Positions 16,135-23,782 are shown, counted from the first letter of the stretch. The stretch: DNA of 38,340 nt from JBPRGG01 sp051418075 (GCA_051418075.1 JBPRGG010000045.1:1-38340), one strand, 5' to 3'. Numbers and translations: made by a program. The notes: generated by a model not told the origin, from the sequence alone.

Positions 16135-16576
16135 CCTCTTTACTACTTGAAACGATGTTTATTATTTATCCAATATACGACAAATTTGTTTAATTCGAAA
16201 TTTCCTTGCCAAAATTTCCTCACCTTATAACAACTCAATCCGCCTCACTTATTCTAATGTTATGGCATATCTGCCAATCAAGTGATTTTATAATATATTG
16301 ATTTCCAGTTCTATATGGAGCCACACTATCCTGACCTAAGCCCTCCCGCCAGGGCCTGCCGCGGCTGAGCCTTCCTCCCGCAGGTATGATCATCCTCCTT
16401 TGAGCCTGTATGCCTTTGAAATAAACATTGATATTCTGAAAAATATGTCTGGAGGCCATTTCGGTCTCAGCCCGCTCCTTTCAGGAATATGATAAAATGC
16501 GTAATGGTTTGTAATGAGGCGTGTTACTGGCAATTGATAATCTTCCGCCTACCAAATACCAAATAAAGAAAACGAA
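16135..16576. other. Intergenic region of about 440 nt with a GC-rich repeat
   Basis: Lies between the FkbM methyltransferase 3' end and the sigma factor start. The 5' part should hold the sigma gene promoter, but I see no exact TAnnTTTG. The middle holds the GC-rich repeat at 16336-16384. A 74-codon minus-strand frame covers it; I do not believe it is a gene. Confidence 0.45.
16336..16384. repeat. GC-rich tandem imperfect repeat
   Basis: Two related units, 'ctaagccctcccgccagg' (16336-16353) and 'ctgagccttcctcccgcagg' (16365-16384), flank 'gcctgccgcgg'. Inner dyads (gccct-cccgcc-agggc; cctgc...gcagg) make strong hairpins. The block is far more GC-rich than the DNA around it, so it may be a dispersed repetitive element. 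Confidence 0.5.
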
Positions 16577-17392
16577 TCAATGCCTGATCAATTCGGTTTT
16601 AAGCAGGGATTGATCCGGTTTAAGCAAAAATAAGTTGATATTTTTATGTTGCTCCATCAGCCAATCTCGTGAAACCGGCATTAACCGGCCTTCTTTCAGG
16701 ATATGGTAGCTGAATTGATGTTTCTCCAGTAAATCCAGCATTTGTGCAGCATCAACATTTCCCCGCTTCATATAGCCCGGGGCAAATTCCATGACCAATA
16801 CTTCCACCTGCTTCAGCGTATTAGCTGCACCTAACAAAGCAAAATATTCAAACCCTTCAATATCCATCTTCATAGCTCGAAGAAAAGCATTTTGCTCCAG
16901 GTAGTTATCGATCAGGGTAGTTTCAACTTCTATCGTACCATAGTCATGAATGGGCAACATACTGTTTCGGCCTTTATTGCTGTTCTTATACAGGTACATT
17001 TGCTGCTTGCCATTTTTATGTGAAACTGCTTTCTGTTCCAGTTGAATGTCATGAAGATGATTAAGAACGAGGTTCTTTTTAAAACATGAAACATTTACCG
17101 GATCCGGTTCAAAAGCCGTAATGTGTATCTGGGGAAAGTGTTTCTTTATCAACAGGGAATACCAGCCTACATTCGCCCCCACATCAAAAAATCTGTCACC
17201 GGGTTGAAGCTGCAAATGATCTACCAGGAAGGTTGAAATTTCATCCTCATAGGTAGATCTTTTATAGATTTGCCGCCCCCCACCATCTTCGGTCTTGAAT
17301 TGGATCTTGAGCTGAAACTTTTTGGAATACCCGGTTAGAAATTGTTTTCTCAGAATAAATCTATTGATCAAATACAGTAAGGATTTAAACAA
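16577..17392 (-). CDS. FkbM-family SAM-dependent methyltransferase
   Basis: A 271-residue methyltransferase. The SAM-binding motif I is 'FFDVGANVGWYSLLIKK' (~86-102), followed by 'ITAFEPDPVNVSCFKKNL' (post I, with the acidic residue that binds the ribose) and 'AMKMDIEGFEYFALLGA', the FkbM hallmark 'lK.DiEG.E...L.Ga'. Members O-methylate polyketides, glycans or peptides. In Bacteroidota they commonly sit in surface-glycan loci. This one stands apart from the polysaccharide operon at 25.7-32.4 kb. The basic N-terminus ('FILRKQFLTGYSKK') may lie on the membrane. It is a paralogue of the gene at 32842-33573. Confidence 0.88.
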   Translation of the reverse strand: MFKSLLYLINRFILRKQFLTGYSKKFQLKIQFKTEDGGGRQIYKRSTYEDEISTFLVDHLQLQPGDRFFDVGANVGWYSLLIKKHFPQIHITAFEPDPVNVSCFKKNLVLNHLHDIQLEQKAVSHKNGKQQMYLYKNSNKGRNSMLPIHDYGTIEVETTLIDNYLEQNAFLRAMKMDIEGFEYFALLGAANTLKQVEVLVMEFAPGYMKRGNVDAAQMLDLLEKHQFSYHILKEGRLMPVSRDWLMEQHKNINLFLLKPDQSLLKTELIRH

Positions 17393-17575
17393 AGCAGTAA
17401 ATTAAAGGAGTTCGAAAAGAATAATAACTACTAATACTATGATCCGCTATATTTGTTTAAGTATTACCTGGAAAAGGTATTTTTGTTGAAATTCTGCTGA
17501 TTACAGTGATACTATGACTACATTGTCCATTATTGATATTCAACTCTTTATTTAAACCCTTAGATTAGAGCAACG

Positions 17576-18019
17576 CTATAACCTTTTATCAAATAAAAAA
17601 TCTTCAATATGTTCCAGTTTTACCTGTTTAAATTCAGGATGATGAATATTTAAAATCAAATTATGCTCCTGAGGAACAATAGAAGAAGGTACCTGTAAAA
17701 TGGCAGTTTCTCCTTCTATATACCACCTCCTGCCCAAATCATAACAGACTGAACAAAAACCTTTTCTCCAATCGTTGGGTAATTGATCAAGGGGAATAAC
17801 AGACAATTTCAGGATATCCGGAACTTTAATGACCATGGTCTTGAAAAGGTGATTTAAACCACTATGGCTGCGGTGTACCAGGTTCTCCAGACAGGCCAGA
17901 GAGCGGCTGGTGGCGGTATAGATCACAAATTGTCCATCATCATTCCACCGGTTCCTCATCCCGGAAGCGACATTCAGGTTCGAGGCATATTTAGCTTTTA
18001 CAATACGATAAACCAGCAT
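17576..18019 (-). CDS. RES-domain toxin (NAD-degrading) of type II TA system
   Basis: A 147-residue RES-domain protein. Family members characterised elsewhere (MbcT, the Pseudomonas Res) break down NAD+ and stop growth. Conserved elements are 'YRIVKAKYA' at the N-terminus, 'RNRWNDDGQFVIYTATS' (Arg24, Tyr34), 'LACLENLVH' (Glu45) and 'LQVPSSIVPQEHNLILN' (Ser112/113), which together give the R-E-S residues. The length is normal. Its ATG overlaps the antitoxin TGA by one base (TGATG), so translation is coupled and the antitoxin is made first. Confidence 0.92.
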   Translation of the reverse strand: MLVYRIVKAKYASNLNVASGMRNRWNDDGQFVIYTATSRSLACLENLVHRSHSGLNHLFKTMVIKVPDILKLSVIPLDQLPNDWRKGFCSVCYDLGRRWYIEGETAILQVPSSIVPQEHNLILNIHHPEFKQVKLEHIEDFLFDKRL

Positions 18020-18408
18020 CAGGAGAAATCGCCATATTCGATACGGGTAAGCTCCCGGTCAATCAGGTCAATGCCTGAAATATAGCCCAGCAAACTATTA
18101 GGCACCCGATGATCTAATCCGTAGGCCGGCTGATCCAACCATTTTCTGAACTCTGAGCTGCTACCAAATACAGCTATTCCCTTTTCGATTAAAGCATGGA
18201 ATTTTAAAAGATGCTCGGCTTCTTTTTTATCCAGTTCCTTCCCTTTTTTACGGTAATTATTAATGGTACGAACATTTAAACCAATGGCATTGGCTACATA
18301 TTCGCGGGTATAGCCGGTTTCTCTAACTACATTTTCGAAGCTGTCCAGATCAATGCCTTTTTCGGCTTCATCAATTAAACGATATGGATTTGATTTGGAT
18401 GTTTTCAT
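18019..18408 (-). CDS. Xre/MbcA/ParS-type antitoxin
   Basis: A 129-residue antitoxin for the RES toxin. Residues ~20-55 form a helix-turn-helix of Xre type ('TGYTREYVANAIGLNVRTIN'). Residues ~80-125 form the DUF2384 toxin-binding domain ('AVFGSSSEFRKWLDQPAYGL' and 'SLLGYISGIDLIDRELTRIE'), whose C-terminal tail normally plugs the toxin active site. In this family the complex represses its own promoter, and a matching inverted repeat lies 14 nt upstream of the start (18422-18457). The TGATG junction with the toxin gene is typical. Confidence 0.92.
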   Translation of the reverse strand: MKTSKSNPYRLIDEAEKGIDLDSFENVVRETGYTREYVANAIGLNVRTINNYRKKGKELDKKEAEHLLKFHALIEKGIAVFGSSSEFRKWLDQPAYGLDHRVPNSLLGYISGIDLIDRELTRIEYGDFS

Positions 18409-18421
18409 CAGGAATTTATTT

Positions 18422-18457
18422 AGGAAAATATTCTTATTGCTGAACGAATTTTTTCCT
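18422..18457. promoter_or_regulatory. Inverted-repeat operator candidate of the RES-Xre operon
   Basis: Arms aggaaaatattc (18422-18433) and gaattttttcct (18446-18457) are inverted repeats matching at 11 of 12 positions, separated by 12 nt. The centres of the arms are 24 bp apart, close to two and a third helical turns. The position immediately upstream of the antitoxin start fits autorepression by the antitoxin helix-turn-helix. Confidence 0.6.
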
Positions 18458-18478
18458 ATCTTAGTTCATTTTTTCAAG

Positions 18479-19321
18479 TTAAGCCTTTGATTTTGCTGTC
18501 TTAGCTTTTAAAAGGTTACTTCGTTTCCACAACCTGTAATAGATATACATAGCCCCCAACCCCACTATTAGGGAAATAAATTGTGAATGAGAAAGCAAAC
18601 CATCCAATACAAATCCTCGGATTTCATCACCTCTGAATTCTTCAATCAGGGACCGGCCAAAGGCATAAATGATGACATAGCTGATAAATAACTGACCATC
18701 AAATTGTTGTCGATTTTTGATGATAGATAAAACAGCAAAGATCAATAAAAGCATAAAGCCACTGTACAATTGGGTGGGATGTAGGGCAGTGTGCAAAGGT
18801 TCTGCTTTACTGGCTGGATCAGTGAAAGTGACAGCCAGAAAACTTTGGCTGGGTAATCCATGGCAACATCCGGCCATAAAACATCCCATCCGGCCAAAAA
18901 AATGAACAATTACTGCTACAAACGCCATCAGATCAATCATTTTTAAGGTGGGCAATTTGTATATCCGGAAAAAGATCAACATGGTAGGGATGGCAAACAA
19001 GAGCGAACCATAGAATACAAACCCACTGCCGGATAAAGTCAGCATTTTGCTTGGTTCAGTAAAATATACTTCGGGCTTTTCAAAAAAATGAAGTACCCTC
19101 CCTCCTATGTATGCTGCAATAAAAACCCAAATAAACAAATCCAGGATGTTGGTTTTAGCAATTTGCATTTTTGAAGCCTGATGCGTGGCATACCAAAGAG
19201 ACATCAAAACACCAAGGCCTATTAAACTGCCATAGGCATGAATGGTAAGATGTTCTGGTAAAAAAGAAAATAGATTTCTCAGGAATTCGGGAATATGAAT
19301 TGAAAATAGATTTGGATGCAT
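18479..19321 (-). CDS. lgt: Prolipoprotein diacylglyceryl transferase
   Basis: A 280-residue polytopic enzyme that moves diacylglycerol from phosphatidylglycerol to the lipobox cysteine of prolipoproteins, the first step of lipoprotein maturation. About seven membrane segments are visible. 'IHAYGSLIGLGVL' near the N-terminus holds the catalytic His-Tyr pair. 'VHFFGRMGCFMAGCCHG' matches the 'GRiGcf..GCC.G' signature, 'ALHPTQLYSG' the 'HPtqLYe' motif and 'AFGRSLIEEFRGDE' the C-terminal Arg-Glu-Arg motif. The Cys-rich variant of the signature is common in Bacteroidota. Many genomes of this phylum carry a second Lgt-like paralogue, so this may not be the only one. The RES-Xre genes follow 70 nt downstream but have their own operator candidate. 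Confidence 0.9.
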   Translation of the reverse strand: MHPNLFSIHIPEFLRNLFSFLPEHLTIHAYGSLIGLGVLMSLWYATHQASKMQIAKTNILDLFIWVFIAAYIGGRVLHFFEKPEVYFTEPSKMLTLSGSGFVFYGSLLFAIPTMLIFFRIYKLPTLKMIDLMAFVAVIVHFFGRMGCFMAGCCHGLPSQSFLAVTFTDPASKAEPLHTALHPTQLYSGFMLLLIFAVLSIIKNRQQFDGQLFISYVIIYAFGRSLIEEFRGDEIRGFVLDGLLSHSQFISLIVGLGAMYIYYRLWKRSNLLKAKTAKSKA

Positions 19322-19351
19322 ATTGAATTAAGAATCTGATTTTGCTCTTTA

Positions 19352-19359
19352 CAAAACTA
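19352..19359 (-). promoter_or_regulatory. Possible -7 element of lgt
   Basis: Minus-strand TAGTTTTG, an exact TAnnTTTG, lies 30 nt before the ATG. No -33 TTG is apparent. Confidence 0.35.
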
Positions 19360-19421
19360 ACTAAGGCACCCCATTATTATACCTTTATATAAGAAATATT
19401 TACAGGATTATCCTGACAAAA

Positions 19422-19455
19422 TTGAATTTATTTGATAAAAAATAAATTAACTTTG
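19422..19455 (+). promoter_or_regulatory. Likely promoter of the universal stress protein gene
   Basis: TAACTTTG (19448-19455) is an exact -7 element. A TTG at 19422-19424 lies 23 nt upstream, a little long. The leader would be about 15 nt and contains the inverted repeat at 19457-19473. Confidence 0.45.
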
Positions 19456-19456
19456 C

Positions 19457-19473
19457 GCCAAATTTTATTTGGC
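19457..19473 (+). promoter_or_regulatory. Perfect short hairpin just before the Usp start codon
   Basis: GCCAAAT-TTT-ATTTGGC is a 7-bp perfect stem with a 3-nt loop that ends 2 nt before the ATG. It could be an operator or an RNA hairpin covering the ribosome-binding region. Confidence 0.45.
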
Positions 19474-19475
19474 TT

Positions 19476-20393
19476 ATGAAAAGATTTAATCAGGTTATGA
19501 TCGCCCTGGATGACTCAGAAAAGGACGACATTATCTTACAACATATTTCTTTATTACAAAAGAACATGGAAATCAAGAAGTTGTACTTCATCCATGTGAT
19601 TCGCAAAGGAATATTGCCAAAGTTTATGGCAGAAAAATTCACCGAAACCAAACAGGAAGCCCCTGGTGATGTGCAAAAAAAGTTGGAAAACAAAGTGAAG
19701 AAGAATTTTGACAATTTTCAAAATTTGGACTACAAGGTGTTGGTTAAAGAAGGTGAATATGTAGAAATGATATTGAGAACCGTCAGGGAACACAAGATCG
19801 AATTCCTGATTGTGGGAAGAAAAGCCAATCCTGGTTTATCTTTTGCTAATAGCAAAATTTCCAATTTAGTCACCTGTTCATTATTGTTTGTGCCTAATTT
19901 TCTCACAGAACATTATAAAAAGGTAGTAGTCTCGGTGGATTTTTCAGCCAATGCCAGAGCTGCTCTTTCCCGGGCTTTACTGCACCGGGAAAAAAACACC
20001 CAATTGGAAATAATGCCAGTACATTTTTACAAGGTGCCGGTAGGTTATACTAAACTGGGAAAGACTTTTCATGAATTTGCCGCCATTATGAAAAAGAATG
20101 CCGAAAAAGAATACCAAAGGATGTGTGAAGAGATGAAACTGGATCAGGAAAAGCTAAAATGTGAATTTTTCCTGGTGAAAAGCAAGAAGCGGGTGCCCAA
20201 AAAAATCTTCGAATATGCCGTGAGAAAAAAAGCCGATCTGATTATCATAGGCTCCCGCGGACGTACAGAATTTGCTTCTATGTTTATGGGTAGCAATGCC
20301 GTTAAACTAGTGGATAAATGTTATCACCTGCCTGTGTTGGTGGAAAAAGATGAAAAGAATCTGACTTTCCTCCGGTCTTTGCAGATGAATTAA
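19476..20393 (+). CDS. Tandem universal stress protein (UspA family)
   Basis: A 305-residue cytoplasmic protein made of two Usp domains (~1-145 and ~147-295). Domain 1 begins 'VMIALDDSEKDD' and has a degenerate nucleotide loop ('VGRKANPGLSFANSKISN'). Domain 2 begins 'VVVSVDFSANARAAL' and keeps a nearly complete ATP-binding loop 'IIGSRGRTEFASMFMGS' followed by 'HLPVLV'. Only the second half therefore probably binds ATP. Members are induced under starvation, hypoxia or other stress; the partner here is unknown. The gene converges on the fatty acid hydroxylase gene with 7 nt between the stop codons and no terminator hairpin. Confidence 0.9.
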   Translation: MKRFNQVMIALDDSEKDDIILQHISLLQKNMEIKKLYFIHVIRKGILPKFMAEKFTETKQEAPGDVQKKLENKVKKNFDNFQNLDYKVLVKEGEYVEMILRTVREHKIEFLIVGRKANPGLSFANSKISNLVTCSLLFVPNFLTEHYKKVVVSVDFSANARAALSRALLHREKNTQLEIMPVHFYKVPVGYTKLGKTFHEFAAIMKKNAEKEYQRMCEEMKLDQEKLKCEFFLVKSKKRVPKKIFEYAVRKKADLIIIGSRGRTEFASMFMGSNAVKLVDKCYHLPVLVEKDEKNLTFLRSLQMN

Positions 20394-20400
20394 TCTTCCT

Positions 20401-21381
20401 CTAGCTTTTGGTTACTTTAACTTTTGGCTTTCCCCGGGGGAGATCAGGCTTGAGGGGATAGATGACCTGGTGCACAAAATCCTTGGGAAAGGCCTCATCA
20501 CCTTCAAAACCCAACACTATGTCCCGGCCACTGGACGGAATATAAGCCGTACCAAACAGGTAATCCCACAGGCTTAGAGAAATGCCAAAATTCACCCCAT
20601 AGCAATGGTCAGCTGGTAGCGCTTTGGCATGATGCCAGATGTGCATCTTTGGGTTATTCAGAATATATTTCAGGGGACCATAGTTCCATCCCAGGTTAGC
20701 ATGGTTCAGGTGTCCGATGGCCAGGGTGATCATGTGCACCATGAAGAAATCTAACAGACCAAAACCGATCATAGCCAGGGGAATATACTGGATCGATTTA
20801 TAAAAAATGGTTTCCATCCAGTGATACCGTAAATGAGCTGCAAACCCCATTTCTTTCACAGAATGGTGTAATTTATGAAATTCCCACATCCAGGGCACTG
20901 TATGTAGCAGCCGGTGCACATTCCATTGAATGAAATCCGCTACCAGGAATAAGGTGAGGAATTGAGCCCATACCGGCCAGGAGTCAACTTCAATTGCTAC
21001 TAAATTAGTAATGCCAAACATAGCTAAAAAATCATTGAATGCCGTAACACCCACATTAGACAAGGCATTGTAGCCAACCAGAGAGAACAGGAAAAAGTTA
21101 AAAAACATATAAAAACCATCCAGCCAGAAGTCCCGCCGGATCTTACCTTGCATTTTGCGCCAGGGCAAAGCCACCTCCAGTAGCCATACTGCCATTGACA
21201 AACCTAATAGCCAGTAAAAATAATTATGCCAGCCAGGTGCTACAATTTCTGATCTGAGGTAATCAAAATATCCGGTGAAGGAGTCAAGGGTAATTTTCCA
21301 ATATTTTTCCAGCATTACAGTGGTATTAATCATTGCTTTCAATGTGGAAACAAATACACCTCCATAAAAATTTCCATTCAT
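20401..21381 (-). CDS. Fatty acid hydroxylase / sterol desaturase superfamily protein
   Basis: A 326-residue integral membrane di-iron oxygenase. Four or five membrane segments surround the histidine clusters: 'HRLLH' (156-160), 'HKLHH' (169-173), 'GHLNH' (224-227 region) and 'HIWHH' (247-251). These match the HX3H / HX2HH / HX2HH pattern of the superfamily, which hydroxylates or desaturates fatty acids, sterols, carotenoids or ceramides using O2. The substrate is unknown. It is the last gene of a minus-strand run (MFS, DUF4260, terpene cyclase-like, this gene) with 54 nt to the gene before it, so its product may act on the same lipid as its neighbours. The start at 21381 is the first ATG; a second ATG lies at residue 18. 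Confidence 0.9.
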   Translation of the reverse strand: MNGNFYGGVFVSTLKAMINTTVMLEKYWKITLDSFTGYFDYLRSEIVAPGWHNYFYWLLGLSMAVWLLEVALPWRKMQGKIRRDFWLDGFYMFFNFFLFSLVGYNALSNVGVTAFNDFLAMFGITNLVAIEVDSWPVWAQFLTLFLVADFIQWNVHRLLHTVPWMWEFHKLHHSVKEMGFAAHLRYHWMETIFYKSIQYIPLAMIGFGLLDFFMVHMITLAIGHLNHANLGWNYGPLKYILNNPKMHIWHHAKALPADHCYGVNFGISLSLWDYLFGTAYIPSSGRDIVLGFEGDEAFPKDFVHQVIYPLKPDLPRGKPKVKVTKS

Positions 21382-21435
21382 TTTAATTTTTAGTTTTAGC
21401 CTCAGTTTTTTTTAAACTTATTTCAGCGCATACTA

Positions 21436-22101
21436 CTACCACCTTTTCCAGGGGTTGATTCCCATTCTCCGGCTAAACTGGTATATCATAAATATGTAAA
21501 TCCAATCAAAAGTAAAAATGGCAAAATACAAATAAGTGAGCAGGTAGGAATGGGGAAAATGAAGGTAAAATAAAATGCAAGGCAATATGGTGCCGATCAT
21601 TTTAGCCAGGGCAATGTACAGGGACTGTCCTGCCACTGAATTACGTTTTATCAGCATCCTGACAAACAGAACCGACATCAGGAAATTTTGAGCAAAAGCG
21701 GCATAAAAACCGATGGTATCATCAAATTCATAAGCCATCATCAGGATGGCCAAAAATGACAGGACCAGGGTCAGTAAAAAGGATGGCACAAATAAAACAG
21801 ATGAAATATTATCAGGGAAATCCTTGCGGCCAAATTGAAAATACTGGTACAAAATGCCCAGATCAAAAGTCAGCCAGACATAATCTACATAGATCTGGGG
21901 CGGATCATGTGGAAAAATAAAAGAAAAGATAAATTCCCAGGACAGGTTAGCCGACAAGGCAACCATTGGCATTCCATGGCACTGATCCAGCTTTCCTCTG
22001 CGAATAATCAGGATATAAGTGAGGGTCCAGAATAGTCCACTGCCTACTTTTAACAGTGAAGCCAGAAAATCATCTACTGGTAAAGCTGATTGAATAAGCA
22101 T
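21436..22101 (-). CDS. Pyr4/PaxB-like transmembrane terpene cyclase homologue
   Basis: A 221-residue protein with about seven membrane helices and no signal peptide. The segment 'HGMPMVALSANLSWEFIFSF' (43-62) closely follows the fungal Pyr4/PaxB pattern 'yGMplmpLcaNiaWE.iY'. Its glutamate (Glu56) occupies the position of the catalytic Glu of Pyr4, and Asp199 in 'FAIFTFDWIYIF' occupies that of the catalytic Asp in the last helix. 'AKMIGTILPCILFY' in helix 6 also fits. The length is close to that of Pyr4 (about 240). The fungal enzymes protonate an epoxide and cyclise meroterpenoids. Bacterial homologues are, as far as I know, uncharacterised, so the substrate is an open question. Gaps of 53 and 54 nt to its neighbours suggest one operon with MFS, DUF4260 and fatty acid hydroxylase genes. 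Confidence 0.72.
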   Translation of the reverse strand: MLIQSALPVDDFLASLLKVGSGLFWTLTYILIIRRGKLDQCHGMPMVALSANLSWEFIFSFIFPHDPPQIYVDYVWLTFDLGILYQYFQFGRKDFPDNISSVLFVPSFLLTLVLSFLAILMMAYEFDDTIGFYAAFAQNFLMSVLFVRMLIKRNSVAGQSLYIALAKMIGTILPCILFYLHFPHSYLLTYLYFAIFTFDWIYIFMIYQFSRRMGINPWKRW

Positions 22102-22154
22102 AGCTCAAAATATACCAGATAATAAATATAAATGTTTTGACGTATTCTTAAAAG

Positions 22155-22523
22155 CTAGGCAGTTTTGGAATTGGCCAGACCTATCCAACCCAAATGGGTA
22201 TGATTGAAATGATCCGGATATTTCAGACCGTAACCAACGGCCCGATCCATCGCGCTATGGCCAAATATAATGATTCCAGCCATTTGCAACAGCGATTGAT
22301 CCAGCCAAAGGCCAGTTAATCCAAAAGCTATGGCAACCCCTTGATGATGAAACAGGTTGTAAATGATGGCACCAGTTCTGGTATTTAGCAAATAACCAAC
22401 CATACTTACATCTGGCAATAAAAGCAAAAGCCAAAACCACCACCAGTCAAAACCTGCCTGTAATGACGCAAAAAATGCTAAAAACAGCTTGGCTATTTCT
22501 TCTAATCTAATTAATATTTTCAT
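22155..22523 (-). CDS. DUF4260 membrane protein
   Basis: A 122-residue protein with three or four hydrophobic segments. The pattern 'LLLPDVSMVGYLLNTRTGAI' followed by 'YNLFHH', and the ending 'GYGLKYPDHFNHTHLGWIGL', identify DUF4260. The conserved Asp/His residues (PD.SM, HH, HTHLG) face a small membrane domain, so an enzymatic role is conceivable, but the family is uncharacterised. The ATG at 22523 overlaps the end of the MFS gene by 17 nt, which indicates translational coupling. The TTG-started extension to 22538 is less likely. Confidence 0.85.
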   Translation of the reverse strand: MKILIRLEEIAKLFLAFFASLQAGFDWWWFWLLLLLPDVSMVGYLLNTRTGAIIYNLFHHQGVAIAFGLTGLWLDQSLLQMAGIIIFGHSAMDRAVGYGLKYPDHFNHTHLGWIGLANSKTA

Positions 22524-23751
22524 GCTTTTGATATTCAAATGCCAATTTTTTGGATGATAAAGATTTAACTATAAATATAAAGCTGATCAGGATCAATAAA
22601 GCCCCCAGCAGAAATGCAGCTCCGGGAAAATAATAATAAGCATCAGCACTGGTAAAATAAGCAAATAAATTGGTCATCATCAGAGGACCTACAATGGCAG
22701 TAAGACTGATCAGGCTGGTTAGCGCTCCCTGCAATTGCCCCTGCTCATTAGGCGGCACCTGGTTGGAGATTACCCCCTGGATTGCCGGTCCGGCTATTCC
22801 TCCCAGGCAATAAGGTATTACAAAAGCGAACATCATCCATCCTTCAGAAGCAAAAGCAAACAATACCAGGCCGCTGATCCAAAGCATCATACCTAAAAAA
22901 ATTGTATTCTTATATCCCAGTTTTGGAACAGTGACCCTGGTTAACCCACCCTGTACCAGCGCTACCAGCACTCCTACAAACCCCAATGAATATCCTACCA
23001 GTGTTTCATCCCATTCAAATCTCAGCATAGTGAAAAAGGACCAGGTAGATTGTACGGCATGCGCTGCGATATGTATAAAGAAAATGCTGATGATCAACCC
23101 TGCAATCAAGGGATATTGCTTTAAATGGGTCAAAGCACCAACAGGATTGGATTTACGCCAGGAAAATTTTCTCCTGTTTTGAGCTGACAGTGACTCCGGT
23201 AAAATAAAATATCCATAGATAAAATTGATTAAGCTTAATCCGGCAGCTACTAAAAAAGGAACCCGAATGCCCCATTGGCTGAAAATACCACCAATCACCG
23301 GACCAATAATAAAACCCAGTCCAAAGGCAGCTCCGATAAGGCCAAAGTTCTGGGCTTTTTTCTCTGGCGCACTTATATCAGCCATATAAGCAGAAGCTGT
23401 GGTGAAGCTGGCCCCGGAGATCCCGGCAATGATTCTGCCAATAAACAGCCAAAAAATTGATGGGGCCAGGGCATGAAATACATAATCCAGTCCCAATCCT
23501 AATAAAGATATCAGAATAATGGGCCTCCTTCCTACCCTGTCACTGAGAGATCCCATGATCGGTGCAGATAAGAACTGCATGATGGCATAAGAAAATATTA
23601 ACCAACCTCCATACCTGGAAGCCTGGCTTAATCCCCCTCCTACCAACTGCTCAATAAGACCGGGCAATATCGGAATAATAATGCCGATACCAATGGAGTC
23701 AATCAATATGGTCACAAAAATAAATCCAAGAGCGGCCTGCTTTTTCACCAT
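22507..23751 (-). CDS. MFS exporter, TCR/Tet subfamily
   Basis: A 414-residue, 12-helix major facilitator. 'GGWLIFSYAIMQFLSAPIMG' leads into the family motif 'GSLSDRVGRRPIILISLLG' between helices 2 and 3. 'GFIIGPVIGG' is antiporter motif C in helix 5, typical of drug:H+ antiporters of the TetA type. The Asp in 'VTILIDSIGIGIIIPILP' (helix 1) is also TetA-like. Tetracycline export itself is not implied; the substrate could be a product of the cyclase/hydroxylase genes that follow. It is the first gene of the four-gene run. The ATG at 23751 is chosen over a TTG-started extension that would run into the terminator hairpin of the gene upstream. Confidence 0.9.
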   Translation of the reverse strand: MVKKQAALGFIFVTILIDSIGIGIIIPILPGLIEQLVGGGLSQASRYGGWLIFSYAIMQFLSAPIMGSLSDRVGRRPIILISLLGLGLDYVFHALAPSIFWLFIGRIIAGISGASFTTASAYMADISAPEKKAQNFGLIGAAFGLGFIIGPVIGGIFSQWGIRVPFLVAAGLSLINFIYGYFILPESLSAQNRRKFSWRKSNPVGALTHLKQYPLIAGLIISIFFIHIAAHAVQSTWSFFTMLRFEWDETLVGYSLGFVGVLVALVQGGLTRVTVPKLGYKNTIFLGMMLWISGLVLFAFASEGWMMFAFVIPYCLGGIAGPAIQGVISNQVPPNEQGQLQGALTSLISLTAIVGPLMMTNLFAYFTSADAYYYFPGAAFLLGALLILISFIFIVKSLSSKKLAFEYQKHENIN

Positions 23752-23782
23752 TAGGTTTGAACGCAATATCAATTTTTTTAAC

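Noticed and set aside
16235..16459. Minus-strand frame of 74 codons over the GC-rich repeat
   Set aside because: Its Arg/Gly-rich middle is produced by the repeat itself; no start context or family supports it. Treated as part of a repeat region.
22507..23751. Calling the MFS gene a tetracycline resistance gene
   Set aside because: The TCR/Tet subfamily is broad; motif similarity does not show drug specificity and the context suggests a lipid-related substrate.
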